A DNA stretch of 64,000 nucleotides, taken from the NCBI GenBank assembly GCA_949361645.1, contig OX442421.1, positions 4,197,320 through 4,261,319 on the forward strand. Direction: 5' to 3'. This DNA is from Spongilla lacustris. Lineage: Eukaryota > Porifera > Demospongiae > Spongillida > Spongillidae. Below are positions 46,401 through 57,170 of the stretch, piece by piece. Every line of letters starts with the position of its first letter. The first letter of the stretch is position 1. The position numbers were made by a program, and so were the translations under genes. The notes beneath the pieces are model-generated. The model was not told the DNA's origin. It saw nothing but the letters and a program-made list of their open reading frames with translations, and ran no database searches.

Positions 46401-49400
46401 TCCTCTACTGATATGCGTACTTGCTAGAATGGTGAGAAGAAACAGGAAATCAAAATAGGAGATGAGACCATGACGGCTCATTCTGCTGAGTACACCATCA
46501 GATGACAGGACGCTATTAGCCTTCTGTTGCTCCGCCGTCCACTTCTGGTGGCAGAAAAAAATGTACTGGTGAATGTGCGTGGTGTGAGTGACCTGGCTTA
46601 AGAGAGAATGACACATGTAATGGTTATGGCTCTAAAAAGGTCTGAACAAATGTTCTTCAACGATTTTTAAACCCTGGAACCATACAACCATACTTGCACT
46701 GTTTACAGTTATGTATGTACATGCAAATGTGCAACTTGCTTAGCCCCTCCACCTCTCCTCAATCCCCTCCTTCCTCCTTCACCACCCCCACCTTCCCCAA
46801 ACAACTGCTGTTACCTACAACTACATCCATGTTTTTTGCAACCACAACACTAGGATTCCTGGCAAGCCATACATCCCTAGAGTACTACCACTTATTAAAT
46901 ATTGAGCAGACACAGACACACACGTGTACACAAACACACGCACACACACACATACACACACACACACACACAGACATACACACACACACACAGACATACA
47001 CACACACACACACACAAACATACAAACACACACACATTCAAACAAGGTGATGTGCACATTGCACAACTACATGTACACAGTAGGTGAACTCACCTCAATG
47101 GTGATAGTTCTATAATTATCCAGACCATATCCTTGAGGAGATTAGACGTGCTTGAAACAGGTACAGTGTACATGTACATGTATTACAACTTGCACCCTTG
47201 TACGTACATATGTACCCATAGTAGTAGTCACAGACCCATGTATATACATGACACACACCATTATCAAAGTTAGGTGTACTATATTCACCTCAGTGATAAC
47301 CTATACATTGCACACAGCAGGGGAGAGTGTACGGAGAGGCACAAGTATTTTAGCCCAACAGCAAAGCCATTAGAACCTGTCGGTTTTATGTGTTCATGCC
47401 AGCCAGCATTATCCCCCTCCCCATCTGGAGCACAAACCTTACCTTGCGGCTGCAGGATGCCACGCGTGATGCAGCGGAAGAAATCATCAGGAGTCATGTA
47501 AATCTGACTGCTACCATCGGACCGCACTATCCTACAAGAGGACAATGATTGAGTTGATAATGCAAAAATCACTATATTAGGTACATACACCACCCTAATG
47601 GAAACAATACCACCCTAATGGAGACAATACCACCCTAATAGAGGTGACGATGCACCCTAATGAAGATATATACATGTACACCACCCTAACAAGTGATGAT
47701 GCGCATACACCACCCATTAGAAGACACAAACTACCTAACTTCACAGAAGAAATGGAGATCACATACATGTGTATGTCTAATTTGAACGTACAAATCTAAA
47801 AAAAAAGTTTCCTTTCAAAATATTTAGGTATGCTGTATTGAAGTAAAAGTAACTAAGTTATATTGACCGGTTTAGATGTGCTTGCTTTTTAAGAGTATAG
47901 CAGTCAGAGTGGTGCAACTAATAATAGCACTTATATGCGTGTTTTTTTTTTAAATATACTGTCTTGAAAAGATCTATTTTTTAGCACGATGAAGCCATTT
48001 GAATAAACAGGCACAATGTACATGTACATGTACATGTGTAATTCCTCAATTGTCACATTAATGTGACAACATCCAACTGAGAGGATAGCTTGTACAAACA
48101 AGCCAAGTAATCTGTATGTCGACAAGCTCATCATAGGCATCTCCAGCATTTACTAATGGTAGGGGCCCATTGAACAGGGGGCACAAAAGGGGCAGGAATT
48201 TTAGATTTTTTAAATCTGGTTTTATACATGCTAGCAAGCATTAGAAGTTAATTTGGTCTTGCTTATTGAAGACAGTTTTAGGGAATGGGAGGGGGGAAAG
48301 GGGGCACTACAGCCCAAGGAGAGGGTACTTACACCCATTACTGTCAAGTGGAAATTGAAAGCACTACCACCTGAATATCTCATTTATTACATCACTGCAC
48401 ACGAGACTAGTAGACCTAAGGGCACATGACTGGAACAGAGAAATACAGAGACCTTTATTGTCATATGTGTCAAAAGCCCTCAGCTAGCATTTACTACGGT
48501 CGTCTTGGAGGAAACTAAAACGGCTTGGCATCACAGCGCATTTCTATAAACACCATGTTCTCTGTGCAATCAATGAGCTGCCATTGCTAGGTACTTAACA
48601 TTCATAGTGTGTGTGGGCCAATTGGACATATTTTCAATGGAATGGAACATCTGTGTGATGAACATTACCATGTTTCTGAAATGAGGTAGCTATGTATGAT
48701 TAAACAGAAATCTTTTTAATGTCTATTGTCCTGAATGTCCACCCGGGGGTACAAATGGACACCCGGGTGGACAGCAAAAAAAGTATTTGCCGTTTGGTCA
48801 CGGAAGGGACCTGGCTGCATTTAAGGGTACTGGCTTACAGAACAAGTCTTTTCAGAATCGGGCCGAGATGAGTAAGGCTTAAATCCTTTCGGTACTCGTA
48901 AAATGATCCGTGCTAGCGGACCTATCCATTACGCTCCGACCAATCCGCACGGAGCGTAATGGATAGGTCTGCTAGCACAGCTCGTTCTACATGTACCAAA
49001 AGGATTTAAGCCTTGCTTATCTCGGCCCAATCCTGAAAAGACTTGTACTATAAGCCAGTACCATTAAATGCCACTAGGTCCCTTCCGTGACCGAACGGCA
49101 ATAACTTTTTTTGCTGTCCACCCGGGTGTCCAATTGTACCCCCGGGTGGACATTCAGGACAATAGACATTAAGGTACGTTTGGTACACCAAAGAAATCTG
49201 CAACTGCTCGAGCATGAAACCAATGCTGAAAACATGTACCGAAGAGTACCGCCAGATATCCCCTCCCTCCCCCTCCGCACTTACCGGAAAAAAAGGCCCG
49301 TGTTTAAACAAACGCATCTTCGTAACATTTCGTTAACACTTCCGCGTACCTGTTTAAACATTTCAGAAAAGAACTAGTATTCCAACAATGTTTTAAAGAA

Positions 49401-51016
49401 TAGCACACAGCTACGGGTCTTTTTTTTTTGTGTGGGTATCTTGCGGTACTCTGTAACTTCATGATTGGAGTAATTACATGTAGCTCTACTGACCTGTGTT
49501 AAATTATAACGCAGGAGGTGAAAGGGCCTCCAATACCCATTATAATGTGAATATGACTAAATAATTACATGTACAGCTATGAAGCACATCAACTGTGCGC
49601 TGCAGCACATAAGGTATTCCTTATTGGGCTACACGTACATCGTTTGTAAATACAATTTCTCTGCGATGAGACCACAATTTAGTTTTTAACCCATAACTGG
49701 TCCAAAAGAATAGCCTAGCAAAGGTGACTAGATGTCCAGCAAGGGTAGTGACATTCCACTTCTTTCACCAATACAAACATACTGGTTTTATGTCACAGTA
49801 ATGACATTTATTATTACTATTGCAAGTCATTGTTTGGGACCCTCTCTCTTCCTTTTACCCCCTGGAATAACATGGTCCATGCAAGCCAGTTATTGCAGTA
49901 CGACCCATGCATGCAAAGATGCACTTTTATAAGTTCATGTTGTACCTAAATACAACCAGTACATATATAATAGATTGTTATTCTAACATGGTAAGTGCAT
50001 AGTTCTGACCATCTCGATGCAACACACACATATATTAACAGACCACCATACAGAAAGACCACCATATGAAAAGTATACGAACAACAGACCACTGTATGAA
50101 CAACAGACCACCATATGAACAACACACTACCATATGAGCAGACCACCATATGAATAACAGACCACCATATGAACAACACACTACCATATGAGCAGACCAC
50201 CATATGAACAACAGACCACCATATGAACAACACACTACCATATGAGCAGACCACCATATGAACAACAGACCACCATATGAACAACAGGCTACCATATGAA
50301 CAACAGACTACCATATGAACAGATCGCCACACCACCATATGAACAGATCAGAGGACCGTATGCCAATTGACACATATTATGACTGGAGGGGAGATGTATG
50401 GGGCCGTATGGCTGATGGAGCACACACATCAACAAAGATGCAGCATGGAACAGCACACAGGGAGCTAAGCTCAAACGTACTTTATGGTGGCAAAGTAGCG
50501 AAATATCTTCTCAGGAGTGCTATATGCCCTTATCCTGTCTTCGTAGTTCATCATACGACGATCGTGAAAACTGACATGTTTCTTGGCGCCTTCTTTTTCC
50601 TCGACAGACTCTTCGACAGCATCTTCCTCCACACCCTTGTCAACAGCTCCCTTTGAGGAAAATGGTAGTTAGTGCGCATCTACCTGTATGTGTTACATGT
50701 AACTGACCTCTGAACCCTTTTCTTGAGCAGATAGCTGCCTGTATAGTACGTACATGCCACCTAGAGCGGCTGTAGCAGCTGCAGTGGCCAAAGTGAACAT
50801 CCTGGCTCTTTGCTTGGCTTCAGCACTTGGTTCATGATAATTACGGTCACGCTCATTCTCGGTCTTGGATCTTTCCGTTCCACTCGACAGCAGGCGCCAA
50901 GGCACTGTGGTACATTCAAGCTTCTTCAAACATACTACTCTCTGCCTTGAGATGACGCCAGGAATACGACCTTGTGTCCATAAAGACAATCTTCCTAATG
51001 CCCGCAGTCCGTTCAT
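40468..51016 (-). CDS. MICU1: MICU1, EF-hand gatekeeper of the mitochondrial calcium uniporter (13 exons)
   Basis: Exons: 50708-51016, 50481-50650, 47443-47531, 47094-47131, 46421-46544, 46225-46307, 46022-46103, 45410-45528, 44769-44891, 42320-42428, 41159-41248, 41036-41106, 40468-40554. All junctions are GT-AG and in phase, giving 497 residues (human MICU1 is 476). An Arg-rich, acid-poor N-terminus fits mitochondrial import, followed by a helix near residues 80-100. Family landmarks are [47 protein letters not shown], and [14 protein letters not shown]-hand loops are [12 protein letters not shown] (257-268) and [12 protein letters not shown] (443-454); both keep Ca-binding positions 1, 3, 5 and 12. 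Cys485 aligns with the C-terminal cysteine used for MICU1 partner disulphides. MICU1 sits in the intermembrane space and keeps MCU shut at low calcium. Confidence 0.95.
42624..44273. repeat. 1.65-kb imperfect palindrome in a MICU1 intron
   Basis: Left arm about 42624-43393 and right arm about 43441-44273 are reverse complements at roughly 80-90 % by eye, with a loop near 43394-43440. Paired phrases include CAGTGCATTTTGTGATAG with CTATCACGAAATGCACTG, GACTAGTTAATTGGCT with AGCCAATTAACTAGTC, and GATACTGCAGCAGATGCTA with TAGCATCTGCTGCAGTATC. The right arm has about 80 extra bases near 43915-43985. It lies between MICU1 exons 9 and 10. No target duplication was identified. Confidence 0.85.
45870..45902. 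repeat. G-rich homopolymer tract in a MICU1 intron
   Basis: GGGGGGAGGGT followed by a run of about 20 G; likely able to form G-quadruplex structure. Confidence 0.8.
46910..47040. repeat. CA microsatellite in a MICU1 intron
   Basis: Compound CA/ACAT repeat between exons 4 and 5. Open frames on both strands here are artefacts. Confidence 0.9.
47590..47715. repeat. Short CACCCTAATGGA tandem repeat in a MICU1 intron
   Basis: CACCACCCTAATGGAAACAATAC-like units recur three to six times with decay, starting right after exon 3 in gene-upstream direction. Confidence 0.7.
48720..49168. mobile_element. 449-bp foldback MITE with TTAA target sites
   Basis: Two 219-bp arms (48720-48938 and 48950-49168) pair around an 11-base loop. 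Ends are TGTCTATTGTCCTGAATG and its complement, flanked by TTAA on both sides (48716-48719 and 49169-49172). TTAA duplication points to the piggyBac superfamily. Arms contain CCACCCGGG repeats. It lies in MICU1 intron 2 and has no coding capacity. Confidence 0.88.
50040..50345. repeat. Minisatellite of CCACCATATGAACAACAGA units
   Basis: Roughly 14 units of 19 bp or the shorter CCACCATATGAGCAGA, arranged in a recurring three-unit order. In MICU1 intron 2, ending about 135 bp from exon 2. Confidence 0.9.
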
Positions 51017-51150
51017 GACAATTCCCTGCAGTAGTCTATAATACACGATACATGAAGTAAACTAAAGCTAGCTAGTTTAGTGCATTTCGGCTTACGTATT
51101 TGTACACCGCCTCCCCAGACCACTCAGGGCGTGGCCAATCAACTCACTCA
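51017..51150. promoter_or_regulatory. 134-bp bidirectional promoter between MICU1 and MCU
   Basis: The whole space between the two start codons. It contains a CCAAT box at 51135-51139 (GGCCAATCAA) and a CGCCTCCCC motif near 51107-51115. There is no TATA box at a fitting position in the MCU direction. Both 5' untranslated regions must fit within it or overlap. Function is inferred from arrangement; upstream noncoding exons could exist but none is visible. Confidence 0.8.
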
Positions 51151-54100
51151 ATGGCTGCAACCCTCCTGCTCCGCTTAAAAGCACTACCTAACGTTCACCG
51201 ATGCTTATCACCTATGTGGATAAGCGTGTTTGGTGGCCGGCAATACGCCACCGATAGTACTGGAGGTAAGTGAAATGTATACATGGTAGAGGCACGCTGC
51301 AATTCAATATTATAATCCTGTACACTACGGATATGGGACAATTTTTTTTGTGTTGCATGGAAATTGCACACATGTATCTCTGATGTATGAACAGTAAGTA
51401 TAAGTATTAGTTGGGCGTAGCCCGACATTCGCGGAAGGTCGGGTATCAAGCCTATACCTGGATTTGTACCCATCTGACAGCGTATGAGGGCTATATGTGA
51501 TAATAGCCCACATACATAATAGCTTGATCCGCCAATACGCGAAGTCGGGCTACGCCCAACTACACTAACAGTAAGTATTACCATGGATAATAGTCGTGCT
51601 TAATTGCACACATGTATGCATGTATGAACAATAAAAATGAGCGTTCTACGTGTAGCTTATTGCGCGGGCGATAGGCCTGTGGGGCTAGTTTTTTTCATAG
51701 CAGGATATGCATACATGTACTACATGGATAGCCTTACAATTGCATTGTTAACACAAAGCGCCGTACACATGAATGGTACTCGGCACTGTAGATCTATTCC
51801 TCCCACTTGAGTTATTTATGATTCTACATTGTGGCCCTCCTACATAAATTCTGTTATTGGATGTGATAACTTCTGACAATAATTGGACTGAGGTTGTTTT
51901 AAGAAAACAGAAGCCTCAAAAGCTGCCAACTGCTAATACATGTACATGTACATGTACATGTAACATAGCAACCAAGCCTGCACAAAGGCAGGAAGGTGTA
52001 GCAATAAATATAATATTGTGGGGTCATGCCTTAAGTCATGTATACCTTTTTATGCTTTACATACATGTATGTGTGACTAGTCTGCTGATTTGGGCCACTG
52101 ATTGACTTGTCCATTGTTCTCTCAATTTTTGGATTTAGTGAAGTGTGCAGCACATGTACCAATGTTATCCACCAAACACCTAGCATTAAATGTAACTCAC
52201 TCTTCCACAGTGTCCATGTCCTTGCGGTCTGGGTACCCAGTCATATCAATCCCACTCCCTTCACGGAAGGAGATGTGTGACTTCACATTAAGGCCACACC
52301 TCCAGACAGTGGCTGACATCTCCAAACAGATCATGGCAGAGGATAAGGGTGTGGACAGGTCAGCCTCATGTTGTGATCACATACAGGCACTTGCTCCCTT
52401 TCCTGGTGCTATGCACATTCATTTCCAGTGATGTTTATGTGATAGGTGTAACAGAATTCCTTGGCTTAGATATTGGAATACAATGCAATACTACAGGTTG
52501 CTGCTAATCTTACAGGATGTGGTCTGGGAAAGACCTTTAGTTTTGTACTGTGTCCTGTTTACAGCATAGTTGTACATCTAGAGCTAACTAGAGTTCGTAT
52601 ATAATTGTGATACCATCTTTTCCATGACTACTCTTCATTCAGAATTGCACTCTACTCACAAGAAGGCCACCGGATAGCTCAGTCTACCACAATTGACCTT
52701 CTTCTGCAGTCAAACTTTGAGCTGGAAATCAATGGAACCAAGTTTTCAGTAGAGGTTCCCAAAAATTGTAAGAGGGCTTGTCTCTTCATGACACTGAACA
52801 TTTTTGTTCTGTGTGCATTGACTGGTAGTATGAAATCATCTCAGTCATTGCACACACCTGCTCTTCATGCCGGCCTCCCACTCACATTGTTCTATCATCT
52901 ACTTTTTTTCCCTCACATTGTCACTCTACACCTCACTTATTGTACATCATTGCTCAGTGAATTATTCCTTGGAAGCGGAGCACAGCCTCTCGGATGTGAA
53001 GAACTCTATCTTCAAGCTCTACACAGCCCTAAATGTGGATGCCCATCAGGTAGTACAATGCATCAGCGTCCTCCTGTTGGATCATTACTTACCTTAATGC
53101 AGCTCTCTAAGGAGCATGAGTTGAAGGGTCAACTAGAACAACTTAGGCTTGAATTGGAGCCATTGGAGCAAGAGCATCAAAAGTTGGCCCGGCAGAGTGA
53201 TAAGCGTACCAACTGGGCCATCTGGGCAGGCCTGGCCTACATGTCTGTGCAGTTTGGCTTCTTTGCCCGCCTGACATGGGTTGACTACTCCTGGGATGTC
53301 ATGGAGCCTGTTACATATTTTACGACATATGGCACCTCCATGGCAATGTTTGCATATTTTATACTGACTAGACAGGTACTGTGTCTTGTCCCTTCTTCCT
53401 TTGCCTGCTGTTCTCTCTCCTCCTCTCCTTCCACTCCTCCCTTTCTCCCTCCCTCTTTGTCTTTTCTCACCATGTACATAGAATTATTGTCCTGTTTGTA
53501 GGAATACAATTATAAAGAAGCCCAGAGTCGTCAGTATCTGAACTTCTTTTATCGGTCAGCCAAGCAGAAGAAGTTTGATGTTGACAGGTAAATATTATTA
53601 CCGACTTGATGCATGAAGGTGACAACCACTACCATATTGGCCTCCAATAAACACAGAAAAAATTTTAAAATGATCCCACGATTTTCCTCATTGCATTTTT
53701 AATCAGCCATATTTTTCAGTGCCAAAGTTTTCCCTTTCTGTTGCTTATCCTGGAAAGTTGCATGACCTTACAAGCAAAAGAGGCAGCACTTGTGTACAAA
53801 GATTCAGTGCCTTACAACTGTCTGACATATTCCACTTTTCATTGCATATAAGTACTATTTTGAAGGCTCTCAGAAGATGTTAAATTATTTACAGTGCTAA
53901 GGAGCATGCTTTGGCATGACCAGGCTTGCTTTTAGGTGTTAATTATCCATGGTACACTGTTTGTGTATTCTGTTTTCTTTTGCAATTCTGTGTACATTTC
54001 TTCATGCTCTCCTATAGTTCTGCTTGTCCTAGTGTAACTACTGTAGTTTTACGTACACATGTAGGCTGCATTACTTCATACCGCTGTGATTCCCTGTAAT

Positions 54101-55570
54101 ATTAGTATTCTTTGGATATCCTGAGTATTTTCTATCAAGAAACACAACAGTTAGTAATTCTAAAATCCAGTGCATATTTTTAATAACCATTATCCAAATT
54201 GCAAGAAGTCCCCTTTCTAATTTTAAGATACAAAACACTTTGGCCATGGTAATTTTAAACTGTTATGAGTATCCCTATGTCATGTTTTTGTAAGGACAAA
54301 TCTACATTAAAATTGCATAAACCTTTAATTTGTGATGCTGTGCACTAGGCCTTTAAAAATATAATATATTTATAATTATATTATAAATATATCATAATGT
54401 TCAAGTACTGCAATCAAAGGAAATTGATTGCAAAAGTATGTAACTTCTAATTGCTATATGCTTATGTCACAAATTATAAATCTCACTGAAATTCCCATAT
54501 TTAAAGCTTCAACATGTTCTTACCTTTTCCAAATGAATATAAATATGATAATACACATACATATATATAATACAGTATATTTAATGCAAGTGAAAAGAAC
54601 ATATAGATCAGCAAACACACACACACACACGGATACAGTTACACACAATATTACGTTTCCATCAAAAATGCTGGCCCAAAGAACCCATAATAAATGCAAC
54701 CCTTGAAAAAGGAAAGAGTACTCTCCTGATATCAGCTTAAGGTGATGACTTATCTAGTAATAAATCCAAACCACTGAATCAAGATACCATGAGCACTCAT
54801 TTCAAGTTAAAATTATAAATGTTACGTATATAGGTCAATTAACACCTGCAAGCTGCCATTGTTTTTAAAAATTAACATCTTGATTTATTTATTTTTTACA
54901 AAGTACTTGATTTTGGAGGCATTTTGTTTTAATCAAATTTTTCATTCATCATTTTAAGTTATCATTATTTATTTATTTTTTAACTGGCTTGACTTATTTT
55001 GCTGATAGGCAACATTTGTGGTGACACACCCTGTAATACATAGCATCGGAGATGTTGAAACCAGGTTGGGGGTGGGCAGGATAGCAGATGTAGCATTTCA
55101 TCTGCAATTGATATTATATACTCCTGTACTGCTGGGCTACTCTAAATCTAGCTCTCAGTTGCCTTTATGCTCATAACTGAGGTCCTAAATACATGAATAA
55201 ATCAACCTTCCTCTGTATAAAAAATGGACAGATGGAAACATTGTTAAATGTTCAGTTATAACTAAATGTTGCGTACCCTTAGTTGGACAGTGAGCACTGT
55301 GTAGTTATGAATGCATAAATGTACCAGCTTTGTACTATGCTTGATTGGTCTTCTCCTATAATGGTAATAATTTCTGATCATATTCTGCCTCCTATAAAAC
55401 TGTTTTCTTCAGAGTTTCACATACTTGCTTTATCCTTTCACAGATACAATCATGTTAAAGATACCATAACCGAGGTGGAAAGACAGTTGGCACGTCTTCA
55501 TGATCCCCTTCAGCTGAATTTGCCCACCCCTCCCCTGTCCTCCAAGAGCACCAACACCACCCCTGAATAG
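51151..55570 (+). CDS. MCU: MCU, pore-forming subunit of the mitochondrial calcium uniporter (7 exons)
   Basis: Exons: 51151-51265, 52139-52358, 52643-52767, 52958-53049, 53103-53375, 53502-53587, 55444-55570. All borders are GT-AG and phases agree, giving 345 residues (human MCU is 351). An N-terminal import signal (MAATLLLRLKALPNVHRCLS) is followed by the matrix domain (YPVISIPLPSRKEMCDFTLR, TIDLLLQSNFELEI), a coiled coil (residues 185-215), a first membrane helix (about 222-242), the pore loop WVDYSWDVMEPVTYF with selectivity residues Asp249 and Glu252, a second helix (about 254-272) and a second coiled coil. MCU lets calcium into the matrix across the inner membrane. The pore reads DVME where vertebrates have DIME. 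Intron 4 is only 53 bp. Confidence 0.96.
51408..51562. mobile_element. 155-bp TA-flanked MITE in MCU intron 1
   Basis: Ends TAGTTGGGCGTAGCCCGAC and GTCGGGCTACGCCCAACTA, with TA at both borders. An internal pair (GCCCACATA with TATGTG, ATCAAGC with GCTTGAT) adds a second stem. Same terminal family as 29552-29598. Confidence 0.8.
53588..55443. other. MCU intron 6, no gene recognised
   Basis: A 1,856-bp AT-rich intron with short AT palindromes near 54356-54400 and a CA run near 54618. No element or exon supported. Confidence 0.6.
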
Positions 55571-57170
55571 GCTTACAATTGGACATTTATACTTTTTTTT
55601 CTTTCTTAAACCATTAGCGAATAGTTAGTCTTATACATCACACAAGGTCGCATATATAAATTTTTAGACCATGTAGTAATTATCACAAATGTATATAATA
55701 ATTACTATTGTTATATATGAGCAGCAGATTATGAAATGGGGCTTATTATTGACTCCCGCACTCTGGATGGTACATGTATGTGTGACTCTTACCAATGCAA
55801 CGAGCAGAGAAATTAAAATGGCTAATAACTAAATCCAGACTTGCATTGCATCAAATTAAGACTAATGTCAGTTCTGGAATAGGAACTGCAATTAAATCTT
55901 CATGCAGGGTTAATGTGATAATGCTGAGGTCCCACCATCATGGGTTATTGTATTGTGATCCTCACTCCTGCACATCAGCCACTGTCTTGAGGGAGGGACA
56001 CAATGCCTCCCAGTATCTGTGAATTCAGAGGAGTGACTATTTCTATTCTGGAATGCATGCCACATGCAGATTCCCTGTGATGTTCTATTGCATAAATATA
56101 TATATAATAATCATTTTTATAATTATTATATACATACATTCACATACTGTACTTTGTCTATTTTTTAAGTAGTATAATGAATTATACATATAAGACCACA
56201 ACTAGTATAGACTGAAGATAAAACAATTGCCTTCAATTTTTATTATAAGGCTTATGTTAGCTAGTTCATCACAGTTTTTTGTTTTACCACTATGTTACGC
56301 GCCTGGCTTCAGGTTATGTCATAACAAATAAAGCTTCCCATTCAAAATGTCATGTAGCTACATGCATCACACATGCTGTGATGATTCATAGCTACATCAT
56401 CATCAATGGCTAGATGACACAAAACATGCACACGCCCAAGACTGTATGTTTCATTCTTGAACCTAAACATTGGCATATGATTGTATGATATTAGATTTTG
56501 CAGGTTAAAAAACAAAAAGGGTCTTGATTGACAAAATGAACATGTGCATTTGACTGCAAAAAAGTTTTACAGAGCCAGCAGAGGTTGTGATGAGAAATCT
56601 TACATGGCCAGACAGTTTTGGCTTGCAGGCCTTCTGGGACCCTCTGCTGAGGCAACTGGTTGGCTTAGTGCCCCTCTGTGCAAACTGCAGAACTCATTCT
56701 GGTCACAAGTGCACTCATCACCAGAGTGACAGTTGCCTAAAGACGAGGAGCGAAGGATGGCCAAGTCCCCTGTGGAATGCCTACACCAGGATCAAGATAT
56801 CAGGCACATATTACGATGATCTCAAAGTACAACACACACATGTACCATCTACATCATGTTCACACCTAGCATCTAGATCATGTTCACACCTAGCATCTAG
56901 ATCTAAATTAGACATACATACAGCAGACTACAGGACAGTTTCACTTAGTATCAAGGGGTGTATACACTCTAGGGTGTGTACCTGCTACACAGAAGGCAGC
57001 ATTCCTCTTGGGAGATCTCCCTGTGGCCATTATATTGACAGAGACAGCAAAACCTCCTTTCCTTAAGACACAAGTGGCCACAGCTCTTCCTGCCTCTATT
57101 TATATCTGCCTCAACATACACACACGCACAAGCACACACACATAACACACAGTAGTAGATGTGCTCTGGA
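55571..57170. other. Tail-to-tail intergenic region between MCU and the kinase gene
   Basis: MCU (plus) and the kinase gene (minus) converge here. An AATAAA at 56327-56332 on the plus strand could end the MCU transcript. Near 56855-56905 the phrase CATCTAGATCATGTTCACACCTAG repeats twice. A plus-strand frame at 56587-57066 shows no recognisable domain. Confidence 0.45.

Noticed and set aside
46694..47115. Several ORFs on both strands in the CA repeat region
   Set aside because: They are low-complexity translations (THTHTH, CVCVCV) of a microsatellite inside a MICU1 intron.
50290..50345. CRISPR-like regular repeats near 50 kb and 31-32 kb
   Set aside because: Units are directly tandem without unique spacers, in an intron of a eukaryotic gene; they are minisatellites.
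52867..53097. 76-codon ORF covering MCU exon 4
   Set aside because: Its real part is exon 4 only; the start lies in intron and the end runs into the 53-bp intron.
52788..53501. 237-codon plus-strand ORF as a single-exon gene
   Set aside because: It reads through MCU introns 3, 4 and 5; splicing at clear GT-AG sites restores the conserved MCU protein.
56587..57066. 159-codon plus-strand ORF between MCU and the kinase gene
   Set aside because: No recognisable domain and it covers a short local duplication; kept as unresolved intergenic sequence.
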